DNA from: Moringa oleifera
Taxonomy: Eukaryota; Streptophyta; Magnoliopsida; Brassicales; Moringaceae
Direction of reading: 5' to 3'
DNA length: 64,000 nt
NCBI GenBank assembly: GCA_021397835.1
Contig: JAJFZO010000609.1
Coordinates: 7,752,001-7,816,000 of the forward strand
A program made the translations under genes and the position numbers. The notes under the pieces are model-generated. The model ran no database searches. It had not been told where the DNA came from and saw only the letters and a list, made by a program, of their open reading frames with translations. Below are positions 12,761 through 24,839 of this stretch, in pieces (within the stretch, counting starts at the first letter, position 1; every line of letters begins with the position of its first letter).

Positions 12761-14510
12761 AGAACAATGACATGAAATAAATCGATAGGCTCAAAAAAGT
12801 GCAAAATATTAACATTACTATACCTTTTTTTAATAATTAAATTTTTTTCCATGTTGTAATTTTCTTTCAAATGTTTTTATCACCAAATTTTAAATAGTTT
12901 TATTCTTATATCTTGCTCACAATAGCAACCCAAGATATTGTAAAGGTAATGTCAACCTCACAACCCCTATATTAGCAAGTCAAGCCAGCTTGGCCCGTAA
13001 ACATATAGTCCAAGCTTGACTTGCAATAAAGCTTGATGGGCTTATCACAATAATGAGCTGGGTCAGGTTGCCCGTTAGAAAAACATATAGTCCATGGTCT
13101 ATTCAAGGGCTTTACCTATCGAGCTACATCTATGAATTATTTTATTGGACCTTAAACGAACTAATTTAATGTGTTTTTAAATAGGTTATATATGGGTTGA
13201 TCTAATGTATACAAATCAATTTGATAGAAAATCTTATTTATTATTTATTTAAACAAAAATATAAACAAGTAAGTAAATTTTAGCATATAAAATAAATAAA
13301 AACAAAAAATATATAAAAATAATTGAATTTAGAACTTTAGGCTTTTAAGATATTAAATATATAATAAATTTAGTATATTTTTTATGTGCAATATTTAAAT
13401 TTATAGACATGTAAAGTAATATTAATAATATTTAAGATTATATATAATTTTTTTATTAAAATATATTAATTTTATAAAATTTATAAAGAAATGTATAAAT
13501 TTAAAAGACAGAAAGATATAAGTTTCGCATTTTTTTTAATATGATAGCACACTAAATTTTGATAAGTTTTTAAAAAATTTAATTTTATATTGGTGATAGA
13601 CATATTGTACTAATTTAATATATATAAATTAAAATATTTAAAAATTATAATATCAATTCTTTTGATTGATTAATTTTGCATATTTATGAATTTTGATATA
13701 TAAATCTAACTAAATGTAAACAAGACAAACGAGCTTGACCCATTTACTTGCTTAATTAGTTCTAAAGGGCTAACTTATAAAACGGTTTAGTTAAAAAATT
13801 AAGACCCAAAATTTGTCCATTTATAAAATAGGTAGTTCTAGCTTGGTCAAATTATTAGTGGCATATTCGGTTTGCGAGAATGTAAATTTTTTTTTCTACC
13901 TTATTTTAAATAGAATTACTTTTTTAGCATTTGATTTATTTTTATTAAATAACTATAATTTTTTGATAAATTCTTATTTTTTAAAAAATCAGAATAGTTG
14001 TTCTAAAGTCAACCTTCGAAATAACTATTCCATAAAAATAAAAAATGGTTACACTTTTTTTTTATTTACAGGATACTCTTGATAAAATTCTTAATTTAAT
14101 ATCTCACGCTCACACATATATATAAGTATAACAACTTTATCTTTCTTTATTTTTAAATAATTTACAAAAATATTAATTAATATTAATTTTCTTTTTTATA
14201 ATATTAATATTTAAAAATAAAAATTAATTATTTAGCATATTATTTTTATAATAATTTTATAAAAATATTTATTAAATTATAATTAATTTAATTGAAAGAT
14301 ATATTAATCTTTTAAATTTGTTTCAATTACTTTTTTACCTTATTTTTTGATGAATTAAAATATATGAAAACGAATTCATATGCTATTCAATTTTAATGAA
14401 TTAAATATATTAATATTTATTTTTTCTTTTCTTTCTTTTTTCTATGTCCAAAGAATATTTATTTCATTTTTTCTCTATTCTATTCCACAAAAAAAATATG
14501 TCATAAGAGA
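12761..14510. other. AT-rich spacer without genes
   Basis: No gene is supported. A patch at 12,960-13,140 with repeated 'agcttgac' and 'catatagtcca' phrases, echoed near 13,710, suggests a further decayed repeat that I cannot classify. The rest is AT-rich low-complexity sequence. The open frame at 13,813-14,082 has a composition typical of random AT-rich DNA. Confidence 0.5.
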
Positions 14511-14514
14511 ATCG

Positions 14515-15000
14515 AGCTAAAATTCTTTAAACTAACCAGTGAACCAAAAGCCCAATGATAATCCTAACTAACAAGATATGAACTATCCACTTTGTTCCTC
14601 AACAAAATCAACTTATTTTTTTCTAAGTTATCTCTAAAACTTAACATTGCCTCAAAGCTAAGTAACATACTCTTCAAATTTATCATCTACAACTCTTATG
14701 CCTTATAAAAACAAAATAGTCTCTTTTGCAAATAACAAATAAAACTAACACCTCAGTCTTTCACTCCATCTTTCTAACCTTAAAGCCATCAATAAGCTTA
14801 TTTTGAATTTTCTTACTTAAGGTTTTGTCTAGAACTTTCATAATTAAATGAAGATAAAAGGACATCAAAAGTCACCTTACCATAATCTCTAAGTAACTTA
14901 AATTGTGTAAAGCTCTCATATGCCAAAACAAAGAAAGTTGCCATGAAACTATTACTCCACTTACGTCATCATTCCCCGCATTTATGACAAAATCCCAAAC
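14515..15000 (-). mobile_element. Possible LINE reverse-transcriptase fragment
   Basis: Reading the minus strand here gives pieces that resemble the plant LINE segment downstream of the reverse-transcriptase catalytic box (an LRAML...LEKNKLIL-like block, then a YL-rich stretch), with several stop codons. It could be the upstream half of the same LINE whose 3' parts lie at 7.0-7.5 and 12.2-12.8 kb. This rests on pattern recognition only, without an alignment, so the call is tentative. Confidence 0.3.
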
Positions 15001-15870
15001 GATATGACTATAAATCTTTTTTCATAGTCAATTTAATAATTATAATTTCAAAGATAATGTCATCTTCTACTAATAACAACTATTACATTATATTTATCAA
15101 ATGAAAATGTTATTATTTTCATTAATAGACTATATTAAAGAGGCTTGCTTAAGTGCATGTAAACACTTAGGACCATGTTGTAACTCAATGGACTTCAAGA
15201 TCCCTTGGACTTGATTCAACTAACTTACTTTGTAGTGGTGTTTATAGGACTTTTAAGGTTGATATCCCTTCTAGAAAAATGATACTAAACTTGAATATAT
15301 TTGAGTTTCATGGTTGTATGTGTTATTGATGTATGAACAACACTATTTCTAATTGTTAATTTTCACAGTTTATTTTAATTCATTTATAAATATATTTTAA
15401 AATTACAAAAAGAATTATATAAAATTTCAAAAATTATAATATTTGCAATGTAACTTCAATACAAACAACAACATTACTAGTGAAATAATGAATGTAGCAG
15501 AGGTAATGGATGTATGCTTTTCAAGCTACTTTGGTTTGAGTTTCAAACCAACAATTGCTCAAACTAGGTTATGTTTCGATTTTGAAATTTAAAATTTGCA
15601 TGTAATTCCTTTATCATTATCATTAACTGCAACTTCATTCATCACAATCTTAGATTCTTGCCTTTTATCATCCTTGTTTTAAAGTAATTGCATTTTAGCT
15701 TACATTGAAAGTAGTTTGAATTATGGTGCTACTTGGAAACAATGTGGTTTGCCATAGTGACACGTGGAGAGCAATCTCTTTGTGGGATGGTTATATTGAT
15801 GGGAATCTACAAGAAAGCAATAATCTGAGGGCATCGATAGGTGACTTGTGTACTCTTTAAGAAAAATTAA
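15001..15870. other. Intergenic DNA, no feature recognised
   Basis: Mixed AT-rich sequence between the LINE remnant and the long-TIR element. No open frame, RNA gene or clear repeat was recognised. Confidence 0.5.
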
Positions 15871-17441
15871 TGTAAGTAAAACTTACCTGAGTCTTTTTTT
15901 TGTAACTTGGTTGAAAGGTGTTATGGTAATTGGGTCATGTTAGGGTCGACCTAACCTAACTATGGGGTTCATCTCTCTTGATCTTTACTGAGGTCATTAG
16001 TCTCATTTTGCATAATCGCATGACACCTTCTCCTTTGTAGTAGATAATTTCTCTTGTATCATGGTACTTGGGAACTTGATGTGTTGACAATGGTAACTTG
16101 GTACACTAATATATAGTAATTTGGTATGCTGACACTTTATGGTGCCTCGATAAGCTAATATTTGTTGGTGTTGGTTAACCTCCCTTGGGAAAGATTCCTC
16201 TCTCAAAAGTTATGCTCACTTGTTTTTTGGTCATAGTAGGCTAGACCTCGTGGGTCTTCAGTAGGCTCTTATGGATTTATTCAGGGGTTTGGTCCTTAGT
16301 TATATTTGATTATATCAAAGACCCTCCATTAGTTTAGTTGAAGATGTGATTTTGACATACTTTGTCGACTGCAACGGTCCCTTAGAGATGCTCAATAGTC
16401 TTATTTTATCTCTTCAGCATCTCATTAATTCAATGATGACTTCATATCATCGTGACGACCCAAGGACTTCATAACGACTAATGGGCTCACAATTGCTCGT
16501 CATCTCCATATTGCCTTACGAGCTTAGCAACGATTCATCGTCCTTGCATCTATTTGTGGATGACACATCATTTTTTCATTAGCTTATGGGCAGATCAATG
16601 ACTTGTCATTTTTGCTCCGATTCGTGGCTCTACAATGGTTCATTATCTCTTCATCTACTAATGGGCTTAACATTAACCTTTTGTTTTAGCATTGACTTGC
16701 AAGCTCAACTATAACTTCACTTAGCAGGCGTGCTCAATTACAATTGTATAACAACATTTTTTTGGTAAACATGCTTTAGGAGGCATTATTCACGGCTTTA
16801 ATTAATAATCGTTCTCTATTAATCCATTTAGTAAGCGCTCTTCGCAGCTCCATTTAACAAGTTAATAAACATATTTTTACTATTTGGGTTTAGATGGTTT
16901 TGACTTTTGGCACTTTTTTAAAAGAGTTTCCGTAAAAATGTTTTGACGCCGAAAGTTTTTTAAGGTTTTCTAGGCAAAGTTATGGTAACTTCTTTAATAA
17001 GTAACTTCTTATATTTTTATGCGAACTCTTCATTTATCGTGCATAATTAATCACTTCGCTGATTGTGATCTTGACCCTCAACAAATTAAGCCAGCTTAAG
17101 GTCCACCAAATGCGGGCTACTATGATTTAAAAGGAAGTAAGTCCAATTGTTGGGAGATAAACCTTTTCCAAGGGAGGTTGACCCACATTAACAACGCGCC
17201 AGTGTACCAAGCAACTATGTACCAACATATCAAATTAAAAAGTATTATGATTCAGGAAAGGTTGGTGAATGTACCAAGTAACAAAGTAAAAAATGTTAGA
17301 CAACCATGCAACATGAGACTAACAGGCTCTGTGAAGGCGAAAAGAGATCAACTTTATAGTTAGGCTAAGTCGACCCTAACATGTCTCAATTAACATGATA
17401 AGCTTCGACAAGAAAAGAATCCAAGTAATTTTTACTGCACA
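15871..17441. mobile_element. Non-autonomous DNA element with long terminal inverted repeats (MULE-like?)
   Basis: The left end, about 15,871-16,255, is an imperfect inverted copy of the right end, about 17,085-17,441. Matching blocks in order are: GTAAAA.TTAC near both ends, 'catgttagggtcgac' (near 15,938 and, inverted, near 17,375), a block with 'ttggtaca', 'acctcccttgg.aaa' (near 16,165 and 17,170), and 'tcatagtag' (near 16,232 and 17,120). The inverted repeats are therefore about 360-380 bp. The interior (about 16,260-17,080) encodes nothing recognisable. Long inverted repeats without a transposase fit a non-autonomous Mutator-like or fold-back element. No 9-bp target duplication could be seen, so the superfamily is inference. 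Confidence 0.65.
16400..16720. repeat. Degenerate tandem motif inside the long-TIR element
   Basis: Variants of one phrase recur here: 'taatgggctcacaattgct' followed by 'cgtcatctc', 'cttatgggcagatcaatgac' followed by 'ttgtcat', 'cgtggctctacaatggttc' followed by 'attatctc', and 'taatgggcttaacatt'. Spacing is roughly 40-80 bp. It looks like a worn minisatellite that formed the core of the element. No coding meaning is apparent. Confidence 0.4.
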
Positions 17442-18421
17442 ATCATTTCCTTAACTATACTTTACCTGCCAAAATGCCTATCTAATTGGAGCACATGACG
17501 CCTTTTATGCATTGCTTTCTTACAAATTTCCATCAATATAACCATCCAACAAGACAATTATTCTTCAAGTGTCACTACGAAAAACTTTGCTGTTTTTAAA
17601 CAGTAAGAAATTTCAAAATACTTCTTTTACTTATTAGTTTAACAAAAATCTGTTTTCCAACAATTTCAAATGTATTAGTAAAACCAATAGAATTGATGAT
17701 GAAACCTTTAATTCCGAGACTTTTTATGCTTAAGTTGCTTAGAATATTAGAAATAAGAGAGTAAAACAAAAGATTTTATACAAATTTTGTATTCTATTTA
17801 ACTGAATTGGTTATAAGTGAAAATAAAGAAAGTGATGAGAAGACAATGTAAAGATGATTTGTATTGTATTTGGTGTTCTTCTGTTTCCAAGTGGGGATAT
17901 TATACTAATGAAATATATCATATAAAAAAATAAATCAAATTTTAATGTACAAGATCTACAACCAAAGATATAATCAAGGAATACTTGATAAATAACCCAA
18001 CAATTAAAGGATAAGATCCCTATTTAAGGGATCTGTTAACAATAATTTCATTTGAAAATTAACTTTAAGCTCTATCTTCAATTTAAATGTTCTAAATTGC
18101 ATAAAGTGTGTACCATATATGTCTAATGGTTCCATTTTCACCCCAATCATTTATCATAGTTAGCTTGATTTTGCCCAATTCATAGAAAATTTTCACTTGG
18201 CAGACTTCTCTTTCAGGCAGGTTTCCATCTAGTTAAGTATGCACAGCAACCCAGAGCCAAGATTGAGCAGAAGCTCAGAAAAAATAAAGGTAAAAAAATC
18301 ACCCATACCGCAGAACCCAAATAGAATTTACTCAACCCCATACAGCCCATTCATGATGACAGAGAGATACGCTACCCAACTAAAACTAAATGTCATCATG
18401 AAAAACTCTGTATAGTAATCC
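17442..18421. other. Spacer and probable 3' UTR of the MUSTANG gene (minus strand)
   Basis: No other gene is supported. The part adjoining 18,422 probably holds the 3' UTR of the minus-strand MUSTANG gene, which may contain an intron beginning at a strong AG|GTAAGG donor at about 18,425. The rest is AT-rich sequence with no recognised repeat. Confidence 0.5.
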
Positions 18422-21405
18422 TTACCTACAAATGGGAGAACATTTGCTCTGTACAGTTTCCTTACATGTAGCCTTGTTATGTCCTGTTCTCTTGCACCTG
18501 GTGCAACAAACTGACCTTGTTGCACTTCCCTTTGCTTTGTTCTGTTTCTTCTTCTCTTGCTTTGGAGGCCGAGATATGCAAGGAGGAATTACATGCTCAG
18601 CTTCTTCTTCACCTGATGGCTTGAAAAGAGACGAAACAGGATGTATAGACTCAGAGTATGTTAATCGGAAGCTGTCAACAGTGAAGTATTTTGAACAATA
18701 CTCATATACACTTCTTCCTGTGCACTTGAAGACAGCAATGGCATGGCGGCAAGGTAGCCCTGTTGCTTTCCAGTTGAGACAACTGCAGTCCCCTTTAGCT
18801 ATATCTACAACATTAATGCAGTTATCATGAACCTCAAATAGAGTATCAGATGACAATAAGACTTTTAGACCAAATGCTCTCTGACTTTCTTCTTGTAGTT
18901 TTTCCTCCTTAGATGGAGCAAGTTTTGCAGACCACCCACTAGAATTATTCCGGCGATTATCTATCAACTCCACCATTTTACATCTAAGTACTTCTAGCTT
19001 TTGTATGATGGGTAGCTCCCATGCTTCCTGTATCCATTTAATGTATGACTCTGCAACATTAAACGTAATCTGACTATAATGCTCACCTTTGAATAATGCA
19101 TTCGTCCAATGTTGCGGCTCAATCTGCATTATCCAATCATAAGCTTTCAGGGAAACCCGGTTGATTTGTTCTGTAAAAATCCTAAAACCATCCAATCGAA
19201 CTGCATGTGCAGCACCCAATAAGCTTCTAGGCAAAGATGCCTTGCCATCTCCATGAAATGGACCCTTCAAGCCTTTCATGAAGTTTTCCATCAGGTAATA
19301 TATTGAGTAACCATGATGAGCATTCTTGAATACTTCAAGCACAGATTTCATCAATCCCTTCTCTTTATCAGATACAAAGGTAATGCTCCGTGAAGTCGAC
19401 ACTGCAGATCGTAATTGCTCCAAAAACCACCGCCAACTGTCATCATTCTCAATATTTACCACTGCAAATGCAACTGGGAAAATGCCATCATCCCCATCTA
19501 AAGCAGTAGCAGTAAACAAGGCCTCATGGTATTTTGATTTTAATGATATAGCATCGAGAAAAAGAAGTGGACGACAACCAAACTGGAAACCATGCATAGA
19601 TCCATAAAAAGATACAAAAAGATGCTGAAATTTTCTGTCATCACCAATGACAAGCTTGACAAAGCTTCCAGGATTTGCCTCCACTATCTTATCACAAAAC
19701 CAAGGTAGGTGAGAATATGCCTCTTCGTATGAACCCTGAAGTTGCTTCCTGGCATCTTCAATTCCACGCCATACTTGCGTATAATTCAGCGCAATCCCAA
19801 AATCTCGAAGAATTCCATTGGCGATATCCTTTGGTTTTTGATGTGGGCTTTCATGCAACCTCTCCTTGATAATATTCACCAACCAATTCTTTGTTGGATG
19901 AGCAGCCTTCCAAGATTTCTCTCCACATGTATGTAATTTGTTCATCTTTTTTATCCTAAAAACTCCAGCGGATGGGACCAAAGATGCATGTATCCTCCAA
20001 GAACAATGTTCAGCTACGCATATTCCACTTGCACGATGAGTATCATTCTTTCTTAACCTGTACATAAAACGATTTGCAATGGCATACTTCTGCAATGTAT
20101 CACGAAATTCATGCACACTCTTAAAGTCCTGGCCTACGCCAGTAATACCATCCTTCCACAAGGCAATCAAGTTCTGTCGAGGAACGCTACTGGAATTGGC
20201 AACAATTGAGGCACAAGTGGCATCATCTAGCCGGGGGTTGATGTCTATTTGCTGCTCCACATCCTCAGATACTGAAGTGGAGGTTCTCTGTTGTACACTC
20301 TTTTTCTGTGAAGTACCTTTTCTTGCCCCCACAGCATTGTCAGTGAGAGAAACAATCCTAGGACCAGCCTGACCATTTTCCCAGAATGCTGTACGCCTTC
20401 TTTTCTTAACAGTATCAGCAAGGGCACTTCTATCAGCAGTGATAGTGACGAGACCAGCTGTACTGGAACTAGCAGCACCAATAGCACTGGTAATGGCCTG
20501 AGCAGTACCAGGATTTGAGGTAGTGGTAACTATTGTGGGGCTTTGAGAAGTTGCAACGACAGCTAGCAAAGACTCTGTGGAAACTGATATAGGAAGGGTA
20601 AGAGGAGCATGAGCAACAAGAGGAACTTCGAGAGCAGTATCAGTAGTAGCAGCGATTGCATTAACTGCAACAGGAACCGTGGCAGCAACTTGAGCTGCCA
20701 CAGTTGCAATCACAGTTTCAGCTAGTTTTATCCCACATATCCTGGAAAGGATTACTAATATTAATGCAAGTCAAATTGCAAATTTGCTATAATAATAACC
20801 TTTCTATAACCAAGCATATACAAAACAAAAATTATTGACGCACACTTCCATGTTATTTTTCAAAAGGGCATACTTTCTACACCGCACATGCTTTCAAATT
20901 GATACAACAAGAATGATATTCATTTTTATCAAAATAAGCATGGAATCTCAACAATGTAACAACCAAAAGATTATTAAAGAAAATAACAAGAATACAGGTG
21001 GAGCAGCCTTGCTTCTGAACATGGGATACATTTGAAAGTCATGTGAGAGGATGATTACCTGGTACTATGCCTGTCAAAGGCTTCATGATCAAAACCTTCT
21101 CTTGCGATAACAAAAACATCTGCTGTCACTGAGTTCCCATGAAAATCATACATCCTTTTCAAGTCCTTATCATTTGATAAGGTGATAAGGGTTCTCCGGT
21201 TTCCAGGAAGAAAGTACTTGATAGACAAAGATTTATAATCCAAGTTCCATATTTCAGCTAATTTAAACTTGAGGCTGTCAAACATGGTTTCACGAGTGAT
21301 ATCGACAGCCTCTGCCGCTCCTCCAGTATATGACAGGGAGCCATCATCGTTTCTCACAAATTTGCCATCAGACTGGCATATCAATATAAGCTTCCCCTTT
21401 GCCAT
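18422..21405 (-). CDS. MUG: MUSTANG-B type domesticated Mutator transposase with PB1 domain
   Basis: Two coding exons on the minus strand, 21405-21059 and 20741-18422, join across a GT-AG intron in one frame of 888 aa. Residues 1 to about 100 form a PB1 domain. Residues about 126-225 are an Ala/Thr/Val/Ser-rich low-complexity stretch, followed by a basic KKRRR at 228-232 (possible nuclear signal). A MuDR-type DNA-binding region is at about 320-387 and a MULE transposase core at about 507-600, with Asp512 (FLDA) and Asp574 (VSDK) at the usual DDE positions. A SWIM zinc finger uses Cys768, Cys770, Cys780 and His782. A CCHC knuckle uses Cys862, Cys865, His870 and Cys875. PB1 plus MULE plus SWIM is the signature of the MUGB group of MUSTANG genes, host proteins derived from Mutator transposases and linked to growth and flowering in Arabidopsis. 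The long intact frame and a promoter with a leader intron support a functional host gene. Confidence 0.9.
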
Positions 21406-21414
21406 GTGAAATCA

Positions 21415-24039
21415 CTGTTCAAATAAACAGCCAATCAGCAAATATTTTACTTATATCAAGTAGAAATATCCATTTAAATCCAACAATATTCCCGTTGCTC
21501 TATGTCAAGCTACTGCTATCCAAAAGTTTGTTCCACAAACTTGACAATTAACAACCACATGTTTTGGCGTATGGGAAACATTATAGAGAGCAAAGACATA
21601 TACTAGAAGTTATATTATGCTGCAACACAAATTGGACGAAAGAATTATTATAGTCATCAGGACATCCAAATCACTACTTATTCCACAATAAACTACATTC
21701 ACAAACATATATCGGATCTCTTGAAATGACTCGCTGACATGCTTTAAATCATGAGTATTTCTAGGAACATTGAAGACGAAACAAATTCAGTCATCACCTT
21801 ACTTAAAAAATCACCTAAAGTCTCCCTAGAACTTGTCCTCTTGCAGTTGACAATGCATAACTCAAGACAGAATATGATCAATTGGAATTTATATAATGAC
21901 ATTGATGCCTCTTTTTCTAACTATAATGCATCAAGTTCATTGATCTGGGCTAACACAATGCCTATCTGGGCCATTGTTTACCTTTTGATCCCTCATTGTA
22001 CTCACAAATGATATAAATCTACTACGTTAGATCTTCTTAGTTGGCAATCATCTTAATCCCTCTAATAATTATCATAACCAAAATCATATAAAACGCAAGT
22101 AACTGATTGTTTTTAAGTTCATTTCAATCCTCCTTCATTAACTTACGTGTCACGTAGGGTAAAACAAGACCATGAGACTGATGGTCAATTGTTAAACTAG
22201 GCCTAACTTCCCTGTAAAGATAAAGCCCAGGATCACAGCACTAGGCTGAATTGCTATCAGATCATGCCAGGGACAGGGAGATAAGCAAATGGTTGGCAGA
22301 ATTTAGTCCACAGAAGAATTTGGGGCTGTTTGGTATCTAATCAAAATTACATCGATATTGACTTATGTGATGAGATTACAATGTTTGTTTCCAACTTAGT
22401 GATCTATTTTATGATAATTTTAAATCACCTCGGTGATTAAATCACCAAGAAAAAAATCGAAGGCAATTGTTCATACTTCCATTTCTCTGCACCAATGTAT
22501 TCATGTTTTATATTCTAACTTGACAAGGGAATTGATATATAGTTTTATGAATATCTCAAGTGAAGCTCAGTTGTCTAAGTTTGGTTCAATCTTTCCAAGT
22601 AGCAATATACTTGGAGGTCCCTATTATCAACTTCATTTTTTTTTTCTCCCCCTTAAGATTATAAGGTATCACTTAGATGCTTTCATTTTTTTTTTTTTTA
22701 TTCTAGACCTTCTTATACTTGTGGTAACTTGTAAGATCTTTTCTTAGACAATTAAAATTTAGATCTCTTAATTTAATAATGTTAAGATTTTCAAATTTAA
22801 AAGAGCACTTAGAGTCTTGGGTTCAAAAATGGATATAATGGAAAAGATGAATATGACAGACTTCTTTTATGCACCACCTTAACAATGCCAGAGCAGTTTA
22901 AGTGTTAAAGCAGCTTAAGGGCAATCTTTCATCTGCGTATAGACCTACATTTCATTAACATACTAGATCAGATGTTTTGGTTTTACTAAGAAATTGATTA
23001 GTACTATGTTAAGTCTTTATTAAGAGTAAATTAGAATCGTTAGAACTTATTGAATAAGTTTCAGTTAATATTTTGATTTTATTTAATTATAATGAATTGA
23101 TTTTTTTTAATTATGAAAAAATTTTAAAGGAAATTATAAGATTTGATTAAAATTATAAGCTTTGATTATATTTAGACTAACTTAATATAAGATAAACTTA
23201 GAATATAGTAGCATATATTTTGTTATCATGAACTCTCCTAATGTAATAAACATATTAATTATTGATGTCTGATAATGTTAATCATTAAGATATAACTTCA
23301 AACATGTTAATGTTATAAATCACTAGTGATCAAGGATGACCATCATTTTTGACAACCAAACTACACAATTTAAGTATTTAACACTCACTTTCAAAAAAGA
23401 AACATAGAAATCCAATCCATTCGAAACCTCTAGACCTTGTGATGCAATGAGGAAAGGAGGAAGAGTTTTTGTGAAATTCTTGGAGACTTTTGATGTATCT
23501 AATATTGGTATTTTTGGGTCAACCCTCACAAAGAATGACCTAACTTACACAACTCAACTATTCACGAATACTCAATTAGACAAAATTCTACTATTTATGC
23601 CCTCAAATTCTCATAGTCCTTAATAATTATAGCAAATTCAAAATTGAATTTCGTTTGTAGTTGAAGAATCTAAGAAGTTACAAGTTTTTAATTTTGTCAT
23701 TCTTGCAATATTTTTTATTTTTGTAAGAAGGCGTTATTTTGTTATGTTTGAATAGTTAAGATTTGATCTTTATAAGTTGTAATCCCTAATGACATTTTAG
23801 TAGATGGGTTAATGAATACAATTTGAAAGATTTTCTTCTTTTTTTTCCCCTAAATTGTCACTATTCTAGTAAATCATCAAATGCTTGAAGCCTATCATTT
23901 TGATATTCCTGAGTAATCAATAAGATGAGCTGTTTCAATCTTTAAGCGTTTCTCATTAAAGCTTCTTCCACATCATCTTGGTTGTGTGTGGGACTAACAA
24001 TAGTTTTCTTCTCCACTCACGTTCCATCAACCACAGTAA

Positions 24040-24076
<37 letters not shown>

Positions 24077-24604
24077 GCAAACACTTAATGTCACAACTCA
24101 CAAGCAATTCAAGTTCATCCCCTATGAGCTATATGAGGAGTTGTTTTGTATGAGAATGACAAAAAAGTAGTTTAAAAGTACTTAAGAGTGATTGAAAATA
24201 TGACATACTCATACCAAAGCTGCAACTAGTAGATCCATTTTCATTTGGACAGCATGAAAGCATCACAACAGAGTCTATTTCACTGATGGTCAGCTGAAAA
24301 CAATTCACACAAGCAAAGAAAACCAAACCAGCACTACCATCATCGAATCCGAGAAACTACCAAGAAAATAGCATTCTCTTCACAAAACCCCATTAAGCTT
24401 CACCTCAAAAGCTGAGACTAAACTAGAAAATGAACCACAACTGTCAAAGTAAAAGAGCGTCATTATTTAACTAGAGCTGACTTAACTGAGCCAAGAAGAT
24501 AACTAGTCATGAAATCAACGTACTAAAGAATATACTGTTGGAAGATAAAATAATAAATCAAAAAAGTACAGACAATAATATAAAGACACAGAAAGAACGA
24601 TTAC
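21415..24604 (-). other. 5' UTR intron of the MUSTANG gene
   Basis: On the minus strand a donor (CCTG|GTAATC) sits at 24,604 and an acceptor (TTTGAACAG|TG) at 21,415, nine bases before the ATG at 21,405-21,403. This implies an intron of about 3.2 kb in the leader. It contains a (GA)n microsatellite at 24,043-24,074 and a 'ggggctgtttggta' phrase near 22,322 that resembles hAT or Harbinger termini, but no partner end was found. Further small UTR exons within it cannot be excluded. Confidence 0.55.
24043..24074. repeat. (GA)16 microsatellite
   Basis: A perfect run of GA dinucleotides inside the leader intron of the MUSTANG gene. On the transcribed strand it reads (CT)n. Confidence 0.95.
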
Positions 24605-24830
24605 CAGGAAAGAAGCTGCGGGGCTTGCAGGTGTATGGAAACCCTAGAATTTTGGGGCTTTTCGGAATTAAAGTAAAACAGAGTGCATGATGGAACTAGC
24701 GAAGGATTTGAGTGTTTGGGAAAATTAATTGTGGAAACTGGGGCTATAGTGGGAAGAGAAAAAAGTGTTGGGGGGTTATTTTGGATTTTCTGAAAACTAT
24801 TATTATTAATAAAGTGATATTTATATAAAA
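24605..24830 (-). promoter_or_regulatory. Promoter and first non-coding exon of the MUSTANG gene
   Basis: On the minus strand, a TATA-box-like TATATAAATATC lies at about 24,817-24,828. The probable leader follows, with a telo-box (AAACCCTA on the plus strand, 24,639-24,646), ending at the donor at 24,605/24,604. The order TATA, leader, telo-box, donor, then acceptor next to the ATG is coherent. The transcription start is probably near 24,790 (inference). Confidence 0.5.
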
Positions 24831-24839
24831 TAAATGTTA

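Noticed and set aside
13813..14082. 89-codon plus-strand frame
   Set aside because: Asn/Phe/Leu-rich composition expected from AT-rich random DNA; no start context or domain.
18328..20372. Several plus-strand open frames of 64-132 codons within 18.4-20.4 kb
   Set aside because: They are antisense shadows of the long MUSTANG exon.
22322..22340. hAT/Harbinger-like terminus 'ggggctgtttggta'
   Set aside because: No inverted partner end or target duplication was found nearby, so no element is called.
23982..24170. 62-codon plus-strand frame over the GA microsatellite
   Set aside because: It consists largely of Arg-Glu repeats produced by the microsatellite and lies in a leader intron.
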